The notes below the pieces were generated by a model that worked only from the letters and a program-made list of their open reading frames with translations, searched no databases and had not been told where the DNA came from. A program made the translations under genes and the position numbers. From positions 40,145,501-40,209,500 of the forward strand of contig NC_083710.1 in the NCBI RefSeq assembly GCF_033118175.1: 64,000 nt of DNA, read 5' to 3'. Positions 46,550 to 58,149 of the stretch are shown in pieces. This DNA is from Dama dama. Taxonomy: Eukaryota; Chordata; Mammalia; Artiodactyla; Cervidae. Position 1 is the first letter of the stretch, and the number at the start of each line of letters is the position of its first letter.

Positions 46550-48895
46550 GGGGAGAGTTATCAAAATAGTGGAGTAGAAGGATGTGGGGCTCACTTCCTC
46601 CCACAAATATATCAAAATATATCTACATGTGGGGCACTTCTCACAAAATATCTACTGAATGCTGCCAGAAGACCTAAACTTTCTGAAAGGGCAAGATGAA
46701 TCTCCACATAACTGGGGAGGACACAATAAAGAGAGAGAGCGAGGAAGAAATCACAACAGGACATTTGCCCCTGAGAGGGAGCTGTATAAGAGGAAAGCTT
46801 CCCCACCCTGGGAACCACTCTGACCAGCAGGGAGATCAAACAGGATGGAGGGGAAGCTTCAGATACTCAGAGAATTTTTTAGCAACCAGTTTGAAAAAAA
46901 AAGGAGAGAGACCTGCACAGATTGTGCTGCCACTCTGTGCTCCCCAGACTGAGACCCACATCCACCAGTGTAGGTGGGGCTGGGTGTTGAAGGTAAGGCT
47001 TTGGATGTCATACCTGGGGAAAAGACTGGGTTGGTTGTGTGGAGACAGCCTGAAGGGGCAAGCAAGCATGTATGTGGACAGAGCCTAGTCCTGACATAAA
47101 GGTGAGCACCATTGTTGGAGGGTGCACAAAGGGAGGAGCAGGATGCAATCTCTTTCTCCACATGTGTGCAGTCACGATCAACAAGACACACTGTCCACAG
47201 GCTCCAGGTGCTGGCACAAGTGGCCACTACTCTTATTGCCACCCCTGATCAAGGGGATAATAACCAACACATGCCAAGGAAAAAGACACATGTGTCTAAA
47301 ACAGAAAGTCCTTGTACCAAAAATATTAAACCTACACAAGCTGCACAGAGATTCTCTCACATAAAAAATAACCCTCCAAGATGACAATAGTAATTATTTC
47401 TCCTAAACACACAGAGTTAGAGAATATAAGTAAAGTGAAGAATAGAGGAACCACTCATAGTTAAAACACCAAGAAAATTCCCCTGAAAGAACAATGAAAC
47501 AGACCTCTTCACTCTAATAGACACTGAGTTCAAAAAAAAAAAGGAGATAATGAAATACTGAAGGAATTAAGAAAGGCTAGCAACAGAAATGCAGATTACT
47601 GTAAAAAAGAACTAGAAACCATAAGAATGAGTCAAGAAAAGGCAGAAAATCCATTTGCTAAGATGAAATCTAAGCTAAAGGTAATGAATAGCAGAATGAA
47701 TAATGCAGATGAGCAAAGAAGAGCAAAGAAATGATCTGGAAGATAGAATAATGGAAATCATACAATCAGAACAGCAGGAGGAAAGCCAAAAGAAAAAAGA
47801 AAAAGAAAACATTATAAGAGGCATATGGGATAAGGTAAAGCATGACAATCTAGGCATAATATGAATTCTGAAAGGACAAGAATGAGAAAAGTGATTAAAA
47901 ATGTATTTTGAAGAAATCATGGCTGAAAAATTCTAGAAGGGTGGAATGGGGTGGGAGATAGGAGGGAGGTTCTGGAGGGAGGGGACATGGGTGTACCTAT
48001 GGCTGATTTTTGTTGATGCTTGACAGAAAGCAGCAAAATTCTGTAAAGCTACTATCCTTCAATTAAAAAAAATAGAGTGACCAAACAAACAAACAAACCA
48101 AAAACCCGAAGGACTTCCCAAACCTAAAGAAGGAAGCAGATATCCAGAAGTACAAGAAACACAGAAAATCCCCAAAAAGATGAATCCAAACAGACCTACA
48201 CCAAGGCATAGTATAATTAAAATGGCAAAAGTTAAAGAGAAAATTCTAAAGGCAGGATGATTCTAAACTCTTTCTAAAAAATATAAAGTTAATTACAAAG
48301 GAACATCCCCATGAGGTTATCTGCTGATTTCTCTACAGAAACATTGAAGGCCAGAGGGCAGTGATAAAATACTTTCAAAGTCCTGAAAGGTAAAAAATCT
48401 GCAACCAGATGTTCTATTCAGCAAAAGTGTCACTTAGAAAGAGAGATAAAGATTTTCTCAGACAATAAAAAACTAAAAATGATACAATATTAAACCTATT
48501 CTAAAAGAAATACTGAAAATTCTTCTCCAAATAGAAAAGATACGGGAAAGAATAGGAAACAAAATCACAATTGGAAAGTAAATCATTTAAGTAAGCCAGT
48601 ATATAGATTAAAAAGAAACAAAATGCTTTTAATAGCAATTCTAACTATGATGAACAGCAATGATAACTAAATCTCTATGTTTATAACTTTTAAAATTAAA
48701 AATATGGGCCTACAAGCCCAAAATATGTGGCCTGCAAAAGACCCACTTTAGGACAAAGGACATACATAGAAATAAAAGTGGGGGGTAGGAAAATATATTG
48801 CATGCAAATGAAAATGACAAGAAATTGGGGACTGCAATACTCATATCAGACAAAATTAGACTTTAAAACAAAGGCCATAAAGGAATATAGAGATA
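46550..48895 (+). mobile_element. Old L1 5' UTR, ORF1 and early ORF2, with another L1 3' end inserted
   Basis: Starts at GAGAGTTATCAAAATAGTGG (an L1 5' end, equivalent to the AAGATGGTGGAG-type start). A GC-richer 5' UTR runs to about 47400, then ORF1 (about 47500-48540) with the ATCCCCATGAGGTTATC and GGCCAGAGGGCAGTG segments. The ORF2 endonuclease start at 48720-48895 translates as GLQYSYQTKLDFKTKAI. The L1 3' tail at 47941-48080 is a separate insertion. Stops throughout. Confidence 0.75.
47941..48080 (+). mobile_element. Bovid L1 3'-end fragment inserted in older L1 ORF1
   Basis: GGGTGGGAGATAGGAGGGAG, then GGGTGTACCTATGGCTG, TGTAAAGCTACTATCCTTCA and an A-run, the 3' UTR of a bovid L1. An (AAAC)n patch follows at 48083-48098. 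The host ORF1 resumes near 48105. Confidence 0.87.
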
Positions 48896-48904
48896 AGACT
48901 AGAG

Positions 48905-49640
48905 TGTTAGAGTTCTCCAACAGTATTGTGTTACTCTTGATTTCTCCTTTTATGAATGTTAACATTTGCCTTATTTGTCCCTATGTTGAGTATGTATTTA
49001 CAATTATTATTTCTTCTTAGATTGATCCCTTGATCATTATGTAGTGTCCTTCTTTTCTCCTTCTAACATTATTTTAAACTGTTTTGTCTGATATGAGTAT
49101 TTTGCTACCCCAGCCTTCTTTTAATTTCCATTTGCATTAAATACCCTTTTCAATCCCCTCAATTTTAGTCTGTTTGTGTCCTAAGTCTGAACTGAATCTC
49201 TTGTAGACAGCATATATATGAGTCTTGTTTTGTATCCATTAAGCCAGTCTATGTCTTTTGGTGGGAGCATTTAATCCATTTACATTTAAGGTAATTACCA
49301 ATCTATATGTTATTATTACCATTTTGTTAATTGTTCTGTTTTTGTAGGTCTTTTTTCTTTTGTTTCTTTTGTTCTTTTCTCTTGTGATTTGATGACTATC
49401 TTTTGTATTGTATTTGGATTGCTTTTCTTTTCTTTTCTTTTTTTTTTTTGGTGTGTATATCTATTGTAGAAATTTGGTTTGCCTTTGCCATGAGGTTTTG
49501 ATATAGCAATCTTCCCCTCCCCTGCCTTCTCTCTCTTTATTCTGTATCAATTCATCTATCTCTATGTCTGTGTAACTATATATCTGTATCTATCTCTCTC
49601 TATATATATTATATATCTACACAAAGATATATAAGATACT
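48905..49640 (-). mobile_element. Old L1 endonuclease / inter-ORF fragment, antisense
   Basis: Antisense endonuclease text: CATTATGTAGTGTCCTTC near 49037, CTCTTGTAGACAGCATATA near 49198, AGCCAGTCTATGTCTTTTGG near 49244, and TTTAATCCATTTACATTTAA. It continues into the antisense inter-ORF region (CTTGTGATTTGATGACTAT near 49381) and a TC/TA-rich patch (49555-49620). It directly abuts the plus-strand L1 in its own endonuclease region. Confidence 0.75.
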
Positions 49641-50061
49641 ACATTATTTAGGGACATATCATAAGTTACAGTTAATAATAATAATAAGAAAAGGAAAAAA
49701 AAGATATGATACTGAAAGATGAACCCCTCTGGTTGGTAAGTGTTCAATATACTACTGGAGAAGAGTGAGAAATAGCTCCTGAAAGAAAGAAGAGGCTGAG
49801 CCAAAGCAGAAATTATGCTCAGTTCAGGCTGTGTCTGGTGGTGAAAAAAAAGTCCAATGCTGTAAAGAACAATAATGCATACAGATCTGGAATGTTTGGG
49901 CCATGAATCAAGGTAAATTGGGTGGTCAAACAGTAGATGGTAAGAGTGAACATCAACGTTTTAGGAATCAGTGAACTGAAATGGATGGGAATGGCTGAAT
50001 TTAATTCAGATGATCATTATATCTACTACTGTGGGAAAAATTCCCTTATAATGAGAGAGTT

Positions 50062-50622
50062 AAAGCTTAGGCAATCCGGGCCACTTTAAGGAGGAGGTGA
50101 GCCTTCTCAGTCAATGTTTTGCTTAAGTCTTGTGCACAATATATCTTGCCTGAGGACTGTCCTTTCTTTAGGAGCTAATAGTCACACAGCACAATGTCTT
50201 AATCATGGAAATGCTTTTCTTAGACCCTATGTTAATAATTATAATTGTAGCAAATCTTGCCTGGGAACCTATTTCTCAAGACTTGTACCCCTGATTACAC
50301 AGGTGTAATATACTGTTGTATATCTCACCCAGAGATGTTACCCAGAACCCATTCTCTCTGGATAATCTTGTGCCAAAGTTATCTCTGGATATATGCCTTG
50401 GGAAAGGGTCTGGTGGAACTCTTACAACTTTGAGGTAGTTTTGGTTCTGGAGTTAAAATGTCCTGGAATTCTTCAGAGGCCATGAATCCAGTGGAACACT
50501 GTAAGCTTTCATCTATCACCTTGGGGGCTCGTTTGAGATTCCCAAGACAAGGTATAGCTATTATCTAGGAGGCTTATCTAGAATCCTAAAACAAGGCATA
50601 ACCTTTCAAGAATAAATTAATT
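50062..50622 (+). mobile_element. ERV LTR with primer-binding-site-like sequence, inside BovB
   Basis: About 560 bp of non-BovB sequence with an LTR-like character. TGGGGGCTCGTTTGAGAT at 50522-50539 closely matches the proline-tRNA primer-binding site used by gammaretrovirus-like ERVs, placing the LTR end near 50519 and about 100 bases of leader after it. No internal viral genes are present. The 5' boundary and TSD are unclear, so this is a rearranged fragment and not a clean solo LTR. Confidence 0.58.
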
Positions 50623-52263
50623 ATCTCTCATAGTCAACAAAAGAGTCTGAAATGCAGTGCTTGAATACAATCTCAAACATGAAAGAATTAACTTGGTTCA
50701 TTTCCAAGACAAACTATTAAACACCATAGTAATCCAAATCTATGTCCCAACAACTAATGCTGAAGAAGATGAGTTGAATGGTCTATGAAGACCTACAAGA
50801 CCTTCTAGAACTAACACCATAAATGATGTCCTTTTCTTCATAAGGGACTGGAATGCAAAAGTAGGAAGTCAGATAATGTCTGAAGTACAAAATGAACCAT
50901 GGGAAACACTAACAGAGCTTTATCAAGAGAACATACTGGTCATAGCAAACATCCTCTTCCAACAACACAAGAGACAACTCTACACATGAACATCACCAGA
51001 TGGTCTATACCAAAATCATGTTGATATATTCTTTGCAACCAAAGATGGAGAGGCTCTATACAGTCAGCAAAAATTAGACTGGGATCTGACTGTGGCTCAG
51101 ATCATGAGCTCCTTATTGCAAAATTCTGACTTGAAGAAAGTAGGGAAAAAGATTGGGACATTTCTGTATGACCTGAATTAGATCCCTTATGATTATATAC
51201 TGGAAGTGACAAATAGATTCAAGGGATTAGATCTGAAAGACAAAGTGCCTGAAGAACTATGGACAGAGGTACAAGAGGACACTGTACAAGAAGCAGTGAC
51301 CAAAACCATCAGCAAGAAAGAGAAAGGCAACAAGGCAAAATGGTCTTTTGAGGAGGTCCTACAAAGAGCTGAGCAAATGAGAGAAGTAAAAGGCAAAGGA
51401 GAAAAGAAAAGATATGAATGCCGAGTTCCAAAGAATAGCAAGGAAAGATAAGAAACCCTTCTTAAGTGAACAATGCAAAGAAACCAACTAAAAATATAGA
51501 ATGGGAAAGACTAGAGATACCCTCAAGAAAATCAGAGACACCAAGGGAACATTTCATACAAAGATGGGCACAATAAAGGACAAAGATGGTATGGACCTAA
51601 CAGAAGCAGGAGATATTAGAAGAGGTGGCAAGAATACACAGAGGAACTGTACAAAAAAGGTCTTAATGACCCAGATAACCATGATGGTGTGGTCACTCAC
51701 TTAGAGACAGACATGCTGGAGTGGGAAGTCAAGCGGGCCTTAAGAAGCATTACTACAAACAAATCTATTGTAAGTGATGAAATTCCAGCTGAGCTATATC
51801 AATTCCTAAAAAATGATCTTATTAAAATGTTGCACTCAATATGCCAGCAAACTTAGAAAACTCAGCAGTGGTCACAAGAATGGAAAATGTCAGTTTTCAT
51901 TTCAATCCCAAAGAAGGGTAATGCCAAAGAATGTTCAAACTATCATACAATTGCATTCATTTCTCACGTTAGTAAGGTAATGTTCAAAATCCTTCAAGCT
52001 AGTCTTCAATACATGAACCAAGAAATTCCAGATGTACAAGCTGGATTTAGGAAAGGCAGAAGGACCAGATTTCAAATTTCCAGCATCTACTGGATCATAG
52101 AAAAAGCAAGGGAATTACAGAGAAACTTCTGCTTCATTGACTACACTAAAGCCTTTCACTGTATGGATCACAACAAGCTGTGGAAAATTTGTAAAGAGAT
52201 AGGAATACCAAACAACCTTACCTGCCCCTTGAGAAATCAGAATGCATGTCAAGAATGCAGAGT

Positions 52264-52388
52264 TCAGTTCAGTTCAGTCACTCAGTCATGTCTGACTCTT
52301 TTCAACCGCATGGGCTGCAGCACACCAGGCCTCCCTGTCCATTACCAACTCCCAGAGTTTACTGAAACTCATGTCCATTGACTTGGTC
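52264..52388 (-). mobile_element. 125-bp BovB 3' tail inserted with a 34-bp TSD
   Basis: TCAGTTCAGTTCAGTCACTC at one end, then the antisense of the BovB 3' terminus (ACCAGGCCTCCCTGTCC, ACTCATGTCCATTGACT). Flanked by a perfect 34-bp direct repeat at 52230-52263 and 52389-52422. Confidence 0.95.
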
Positions 52389-53350
52389 TGAGAAATCAGA
52401 ATGCATGTCAAGAATGCAGAGTACATTATGCAAAATGCTAGGCTGGATGAAGCATAAGCCAGGGGAAATTCAAGAAATTCAAGATTGCCAGGGGAAATAT
52501 CAATAATCTCAGATATGCAGATGACACCACCCTAATGGCAGAAAGTGAAGAGGAACTAAAGAGCCTCTTGATGAAGATGAAAGAGGAGAGTGAAAAATCT
52601 GGCTTGAAACTCAATATTAAAAAAATGAACATCATGGAATTTAGTCCCATCACTTCATGGCCAATATATGGTGAAAAAATGGAAACAGTGAAAGACTTTA
52701 TTTTCTTGGGCTTCAAAATCACTGTGGATGGTGACTGCAGCCACGAAATTAAAAGGCACTTGCTTCTTGGAAGAAAAGCTATGGCAAATCTAGACCACAT
52801 ATTAAAAGGCAGAGACGTCACTTTGCCAACAATGGTCAGTCTTGTCAAAGCTACGTAGTCATGTGTGGATGTGAGAGTTGGACCACAGAGGACTGAGCAT
52901 GGAAGAATCAATGCTTTCAAACTGTGATGCTGGAGAAGACTCTCGAGAGTCCCTTAAACAGCAGAGAGATCAAATCAGTCAATCAGAAAGGAAATCAACT
53001 CTGAATATTCATTACAAGGACTGATGCTGAAGCTGTAATATTTTGGCCACCTGATGTTAAGAGCCAACTCATTGGAAAAGACCCTGATGTTAGTGAATAT
53101 TGAGGGCAGCAGGAGAAGGGGGTGATGGAGGATGAGATGGTTGGATAACATCATTGACTCAAAGGACATGAGTTTGCATAAACTCTAGAGATAGTGAGGG
53201 GCAGAGAAGATTGGCATGCTGCAGTCCATGAGGTCGCAGAGCCATACATGACTGAGTGACTGAACAACATTAAATACATAATCATTTTAAGTTGCTCATC
53301 TCTTAACTTCAAATGCATTTCCAATATCCTGGGTTTGTATTTGAAAGGTT

Positions 53351-53960
53351 GTTGCTGGACCCACGAAAAGACGCCAGGATTCTTGGTCTCTGGAGGAGAA
53401 GAAATCAATTCAGGGCCAGAGACAAGGCTTGATCACTCAGAGCTTTTGTGCATTAGAGTTTATTAAAGTATAAAAGGGATGGAGAAAACTTCTGACATAG
53501 ACATCAGAAGGGGGCAGAAAGAGTACCCCCTTGCTAGTGTTAGCAATGGAGTTATATACTCTCTTCAATGAATCCAAAGAATGTCTGGAGGTTGTAAAGA
53601 TCTCACCAGACCTACTCCCATGATTTACATTTTAAGATAACAGATTTAGCCAGAAGGTTTAGTCCAGAGACTGTCCTCAGGCAGGATACATTATTGTTAT
53701 ATAATCCTTGTAAAGACCAGACCTACTCCCATGATTTACATTTTAAGATAACAGGATTAGCCAGAAGGTTTAACCCAGAGACTGTCCTCAGGCAGAATAC
53801 ACTATTGTTATATAATCCTAAGGAATGTAGAGGGAAAAAAGTTTGTTCTTTTTTCCTCCTTGAGAATTTCAGACCCCTCTCTCCTCTCCTGGGGGACCCT
53901 AGACTTCTTATCAACCTGCCTAGGAAATGACTGTCTCATTCTCTCCTCATGATTACTGGT
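53351..53960 (-). mobile_element. ERV solo LTR with tandem U3 repeats
   Basis: Minus-strand LTR. U5 at the left (TGTTGCTGGACCCACG near 53351, ending CA in sense). Polyadenylation signal AATAAA as TTTATT at 53459-53464. TATA-like sequence about 90 bases upstream in sense (plus-strand GGAGTTATATACT near 53548-53560). U3 beyond that, with a 111-bp direct tandem repeat at 53605-53822. No internal viral sequence. The right (5' in sense) end and TSD are uncertain. Confidence 0.75.
53605..53822. repeat. 111-bp tandem direct repeat (two copies) in LTR U3
   Basis: Both copies begin ACCAGACCTACTCCCATGAT (53605 and 53716) and run through TTATATAATCC. They differ at several positions. This lies upstream of the TATA-like sequence in sense, where retroviral enhancer repeats usually sit. 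Confidence 0.93.
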
Positions 53961-54041
53961 TTCTATATCATGTATATGTGTGGATGATTTCCTACCTTCA
54001 CAATATGTATGCATTTACTGGTGAACTTTCCAATTTTTAAT

Positions 54042-54059
54042 TTTTTTTTTTTTTTTTTT
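54042..54059. repeat. Poly-T tract
   Basis: About 18 T's, with another T run just after. Confidence 0.9.
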
Positions 54060-55975
54060 GCTTTTTTTTTATGACCTTTACTCTTCTGCCAAGAGAACTT
54101 CTTTTAGCATTTGTTTTAATTCTGGTTTGGTGGTGCTGAACTCTCCTAACTTTTGCTTGTCTCTGTCAAATCTGAACAGGAATGCAGCTGGTTAGTGTAT
54201 TCTTGGTTGTTGGTTTTTCCCTTTTATCACTTTAAATGCATTGTGCCACTCCCTCTGGCCTGCAGAGTTTCTGCTTAAAAATCAGCTGATATCCTTATGG
54301 GGATTCCTTGTATTTCATTTGTTGCTTCTACCTTGTTTCTTTTAATATTTTCTTGCTGTCCTTAATTTTTGTCAATTGGATTCACATGTGTCTTGAAGTG
54401 TTACTCTTTGGGTTTGTCCTTTATGGGACTTTGCACTTCCTGGACTTGGATGACTGTTTTCTTCCCCATATTAGGTAAGCTTTTAGTTATTATCTCTTCT
54501 AATATTTTCTCTGGCACTTTCTGTCTTTCTTCTCCTCCTGGGAACCCTATAACGCAAATGGTGCTTTTTAATATTGTCCGAGAAGTCTCTTAAGCTGTCT
54601 TAATTTATTTTCACTCTTTTAAAAATTTTTGTTCTGTCGAATTGATTTCTATCATTCTAAAATTCAGCTGTCTTCTGTCTCATTTATTCTGCTATTAAAT
54701 TCATTCTAGGTTTTCTTTTTTTAAATTTCATTTAGTTGCTGTACTGTTCATCTGTGTTCATTTGTCCTTTATATCTTCTAACTTTTTGTTAAACATTTCA
54801 TATATCTTCTTAGTCCGTGCCTCCATTCTTTTTCTGAGATTTTGTATCATCTTTATTAGCATACTATAAACTCTTTCTTGCATAAATTGCCTATCTCCAC
54901 TTCACATAGCTATTCTTCTAGGGTTTTATCTTGTTCTAACGTCTGGAACATATTCCTCTGCCATCGCATTTTGTCTAAATTTTTGTGTTTTTGGTCCCAC
55001 AGATTTCAGAACTGTAGTTCCTCTTGTTTCTGCTGTCTGCTCCCTGGTGGGTGAGGCTGGTTTAAGAGGCCTTTGCAGGCTTTCTGATGGGAGTGACTGG
55101 AGCCTATCCACTGGTGGGTGGAGACGGTTCTTGTACCTCTGGTGGGCAGGTCCACGTCAAGGAGTATGTTTAGAGGCAATTGTTAGATCAGAAAAACTTT
55201 AAGGAGTATGTTTAGAGGCAGTTGCTAGATCAAGACACATCTAAAACTTTAAGTTGTTAGTTGCTGAGGGGTGAGTCTGTTTCTACTCTGTTGGTTGTTT
55301 GGCCTGAGGTATCTCAGCACTGGGGTCTACAGTCTATTGGGTGGGGCCAGGTCTTGGTGTCAAAGTTATGGCCTTCAGGAGAACTCACACCAGTGAATAT
55401 AGTCCAGTACCTGTGCTACATGCATTCTTGTTCACACAGTGAACTACAGGCACCTCTGGCCTCCACATGAGACCCTTCAATAGCAGCAGATAAGTCTGAC
55501 CTCAGTTTCATTGACCTGAGTTCAATGCTTTCCCCCTGGGTCTTGGTGTGCATGAAATGTGTGTACCCCCCAAGAGTGGAGAATTTGTTTCCCCAAGGCT
55601 GTGCAGTTCCTGTGATCAAGCCCCACTGGCCTTCAATGACAAATTATCTGGGGGCTCCTATTCAAAATGCCAACCCCTCGACTTGTGAGTCTGACATGGG
55701 ACTCAAAACTTTCACTCCTATGGGATAGAAAGTATATCCTGTGATATAATTATTTTCTAGTATGTGGGTCATCCACCTGGAAGGTATGGGATTTAATCAT
55801 ATCATGAATATGTCCCTCCTACCTGCTTGTTGTGGTTTAGTCTTTGTTTTTGGATGTAGAATGTCTTTTTCTGGTAGGTTGCAGTCTTCTTTGTTGATGG
55901 GTGTTCAGTAATTGTGATTTTCATGTTTTCTTGAGAAGAGGTGGCATCAAGTTCTACTCTGCCATCTTGTTTCCC
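54060..55975 (-). mobile_element. Old L1 ORF1 and 5' UTR in antisense
   Basis: Antisense text resembling ancient L1 ORF1: CTCCTCCTGGGAACCCTATA near 54531, CATTTATTCTGCTATTAAAT near 54682, AATATTTTCTCTGGCACTTT near 54503. A GC-richer part (54960-55960) follows, ending at CTCTGCCATCTTGTTTCCC, the antisense of an L1 5' start. No 3' half. Frames here are chance. Confidence 0.62.
55157..55230. repeat. Short tandem duplication (~31 bp, period 43)
   Basis: AAGGAGTATGTTTAGAGGCA at about 55157 recurs near 55200, each followed by TTG(T/C)TAGATCA. Confidence 0.85.
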
Positions 55976-55979
55976 TTTC

Positions 55980-56160
55980 ATTCCAGTATTAAGATCTGTG
56001 AACTTAGAGTAGGCAGATTGCCCTCCATAGTGCAGGTGGTTATTCAATCCATTGAAGGTCTGAATAGTAAAACAAAAATGGCTCCTCAGAGTAAGAAGGA
56101 AAATTAGGAGTCCTTAGAATAAGAAGGAAAATTAGGAAAAGGGAGTCCAACAGACTCCCT
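55980..56160. other. Unidentified old interspersed repeat, probable
   Basis: CAGATTGCCCTCCATAGTGC followed by CAATCCATTGAAGGTCTGAA is a phrase I associate with old mammalian interspersed repeats, but I cannot name the family. A small direct repeat (AATAAGAAGGAAAATTAGG / AGTAAGAAGGAAAATTAGG) lies near 56091-56137. Confidence 0.4.
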
Positions 56161-57815
56161 TCTGACTATTTGGTCTGCTGAATTTAATTAAGAAACTGCA
56201 CCATTGGTTTTCCTAATTCGAAGCTTGCTATCTCACACTGCAGAATTTGGACTATAATTACATAAGCCAATTCTTTATGATAAATCTCTTTCCACATATA
56301 TCCATATACTATTGGTTCTATATTGTTGTAAAATCCTATTACAGTTTTTAGAATACACTGTGAGATAAATAAATGATTTGGGAAAATGGATAGGAAGATA
56401 ACAATTCTGTTTGCTTTAGTTCTTTAGCAGAATAACAAGTAAGACAACATAATGGAAGGATAGAAACTATTTAAGTGAGATTGATTTTTGCAGAATACAT
56501 GAACTATATATTAACATGACATCATGCTACTTGTGACCTAAAATAAAGCAGCTGACCTGTTCTTATAATTCCACTGGAGAGATTAAGGAACACTTTCATC
56601 TAAGTGGCTAGAATAAATTTGGAAGACCAAAAATATTTTTTAAAATTAAATATAAGTTGAAAAATTAAGAAATTAGTGAGTTATTCATTATCTTCTTTTC
56701 TCCTTGGAATGTCAAAGAGCAAATACCTGCATAAATTACATTTCAAATGGATAGTCTGTTTATGTTGGTCATAGATATGGAATAATGTATCATGATACTC
56801 TGGAGGAGATATTCAACTGGAAGACCATAAAATTTTGAAGCAGTAATGTGTTCAGAACTTTACATACTAATATCAAACAAAATTCACTGTTTTTCTAGAG
56901 AAAGAAGACATTATCAAAAGCCAATGTTCAACTTTGACTTGAATATATCCTTAACAGAATTATTATCTGATTGTTTCTCTTATAATCTTTAGGCTCTGAG
57001 ATTCTTCACATTATCCCTTAGCTATTATGATCCCAATATGAGGAAGGCTTCATGGTCACCCATTATCAAAACATGAGGTATTACATTTTTATGTTAACAA
57101 AACCTTAATATTTACTATCAGTAATACCATTTTAAAATGTCGTTTAGGTGCATAAGCATCTACAACTAATATGGGAAACTAATGGTTTTGTTTTTGAACA
57201 ATTAGTGAAGATAAAACATATCAGTGCATTTAATTCCTTCCTAAGTACCTTCCAATCATAATTGTTTTGATAGCATAGTGTGGATTGGTAATGAAAATGC
57301 CTTTATAAAATTTTATTAATGGCTTTGCTCAGTTACATGGAATCATTTCATTGAACCTGATCATGTTTACCAAAATTTAAATTTGAAATATCAGCACTGA
57401 TAATATTTTCCATATGTCTTTTACACCTGTCAATGTATTTATCACTTTTGGAAGACTCTGGTAGCTCATAATTTTAAATAATTACTACATGCGATACTGA
57501 TATTTTTTATTTGCAAATAAAAGAAAATAACTCAAAAGAAAGATGGCTATCTCATCCAACAAACATTTTCATTTCATTAATATTCTTATAAGGTAATTTG
57601 ACATACACTGAAGTCAATTTGAAAAATGAAATAATGCAAGAATTATAATACCATCAGTTTATAGTTTAAATATTGAGATGAGACTTTGGACTTAGATTTA
57701 AAAGTTGATGCTGGAACAGTTTTGGGTATATTTGGAAGGAATGCATATATTTTGCTTGCTGAAAAACACATGGATTTTAGGGAAGGCAGAGGTAGAAAGT
57801 TGTAGAGAGAAGGTC
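56161..57815. other. AT-rich interval, no gene recognised
   Basis: Nothing recognised. Confidence 0.6.
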
Positions 57816-58149
57816 TGTATCCCCTCAAAAGGGCACATGTTGAAACTTAGTCCCCAATGTGTTGGTGTTTGGAGGTGGGGCCTTTGGGGCACTTGAGTCA
57901 TGCAGGTCAAGTCCTCATGAATGAGATCAGTGACCTTGTAAAAGACATCTCAGTCAGTTCTCTTGCTCTTTCTGCCATATGAGGACACAGAGAGAAGATG
58001 AAAAGATGGCTGTTTATGAATTCAAACTCTGAATCTGTTGGAGTCTTGATCTTAGACGTCCCAGGTTCTAGACTGTGAGAGATAAATTTGTATTGTTCAT
58101 AAGTCACCAAGTGCACAGGATGTTATAGCATCCTAAACTGACTAAGACA
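57816..58149 (+). mobile_element. MLT1/MST-type LTR (ERVL-MaLR), solo
   Basis: About 334 bp with the typical MaLR order: TGTATCCCCTCAAAAGG start, GGAGGTGGGGCCTTTGGGG (57871), CATATGAGGACACAGAGAG near 57976, TCTTGATCTTAGACGTCCCA near 58043, ACTGTGAGAGATAAATTTG near 58073 and the CTGACTAAGACA end. No internal region and no clear 5-bp TSD. Old and shared across mammals. Confidence 0.92.

Larger units (their letters stand above)
49920..52858 (+). pseudogene. BovB endonuclease/RT remnant, broken
   Basis: Recognisable pieces: the YIYYCG endonuclease segment near 50020; an FFIRDWNAKV segment near 50835; the FIDYTKAFHCMDHNKLWKI RT segment near 52130-52190; NNLRYADDTTLMAESEEELK near 52505-52565, with the RT catalytic Asp pair kept. 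Numerous stops, two insertions and the deletion at about 52253 break it. Confidence 0.88.
49690..53265 (+). mobile_element. Diverged BovB, interrupted by an LTR fragment and a BovB tail
   Basis: BovB in three pieces: 49690-50061 (5' part, from TGATACTGAAAGATGAACCC), 50623-52263 and 52389-53265 (to the terminal ACTGAGTGACTGAAC). Between the first two lies an ERV LTR fragment; between the last two, a 125-bp antisense BovB tail. A further internal deletion of about 100 bp removes the QGCILSPC RT motif at about 52253. Confidence 0.93.

Noticed and set aside
46696..47088. 130-codon open frame on plus
   Set aside because: It lies in the 5' UTR of an old L1, shows no recognisable domain and overlaps several other open frames on both strands, as GC-richer non-coding DNA often does.
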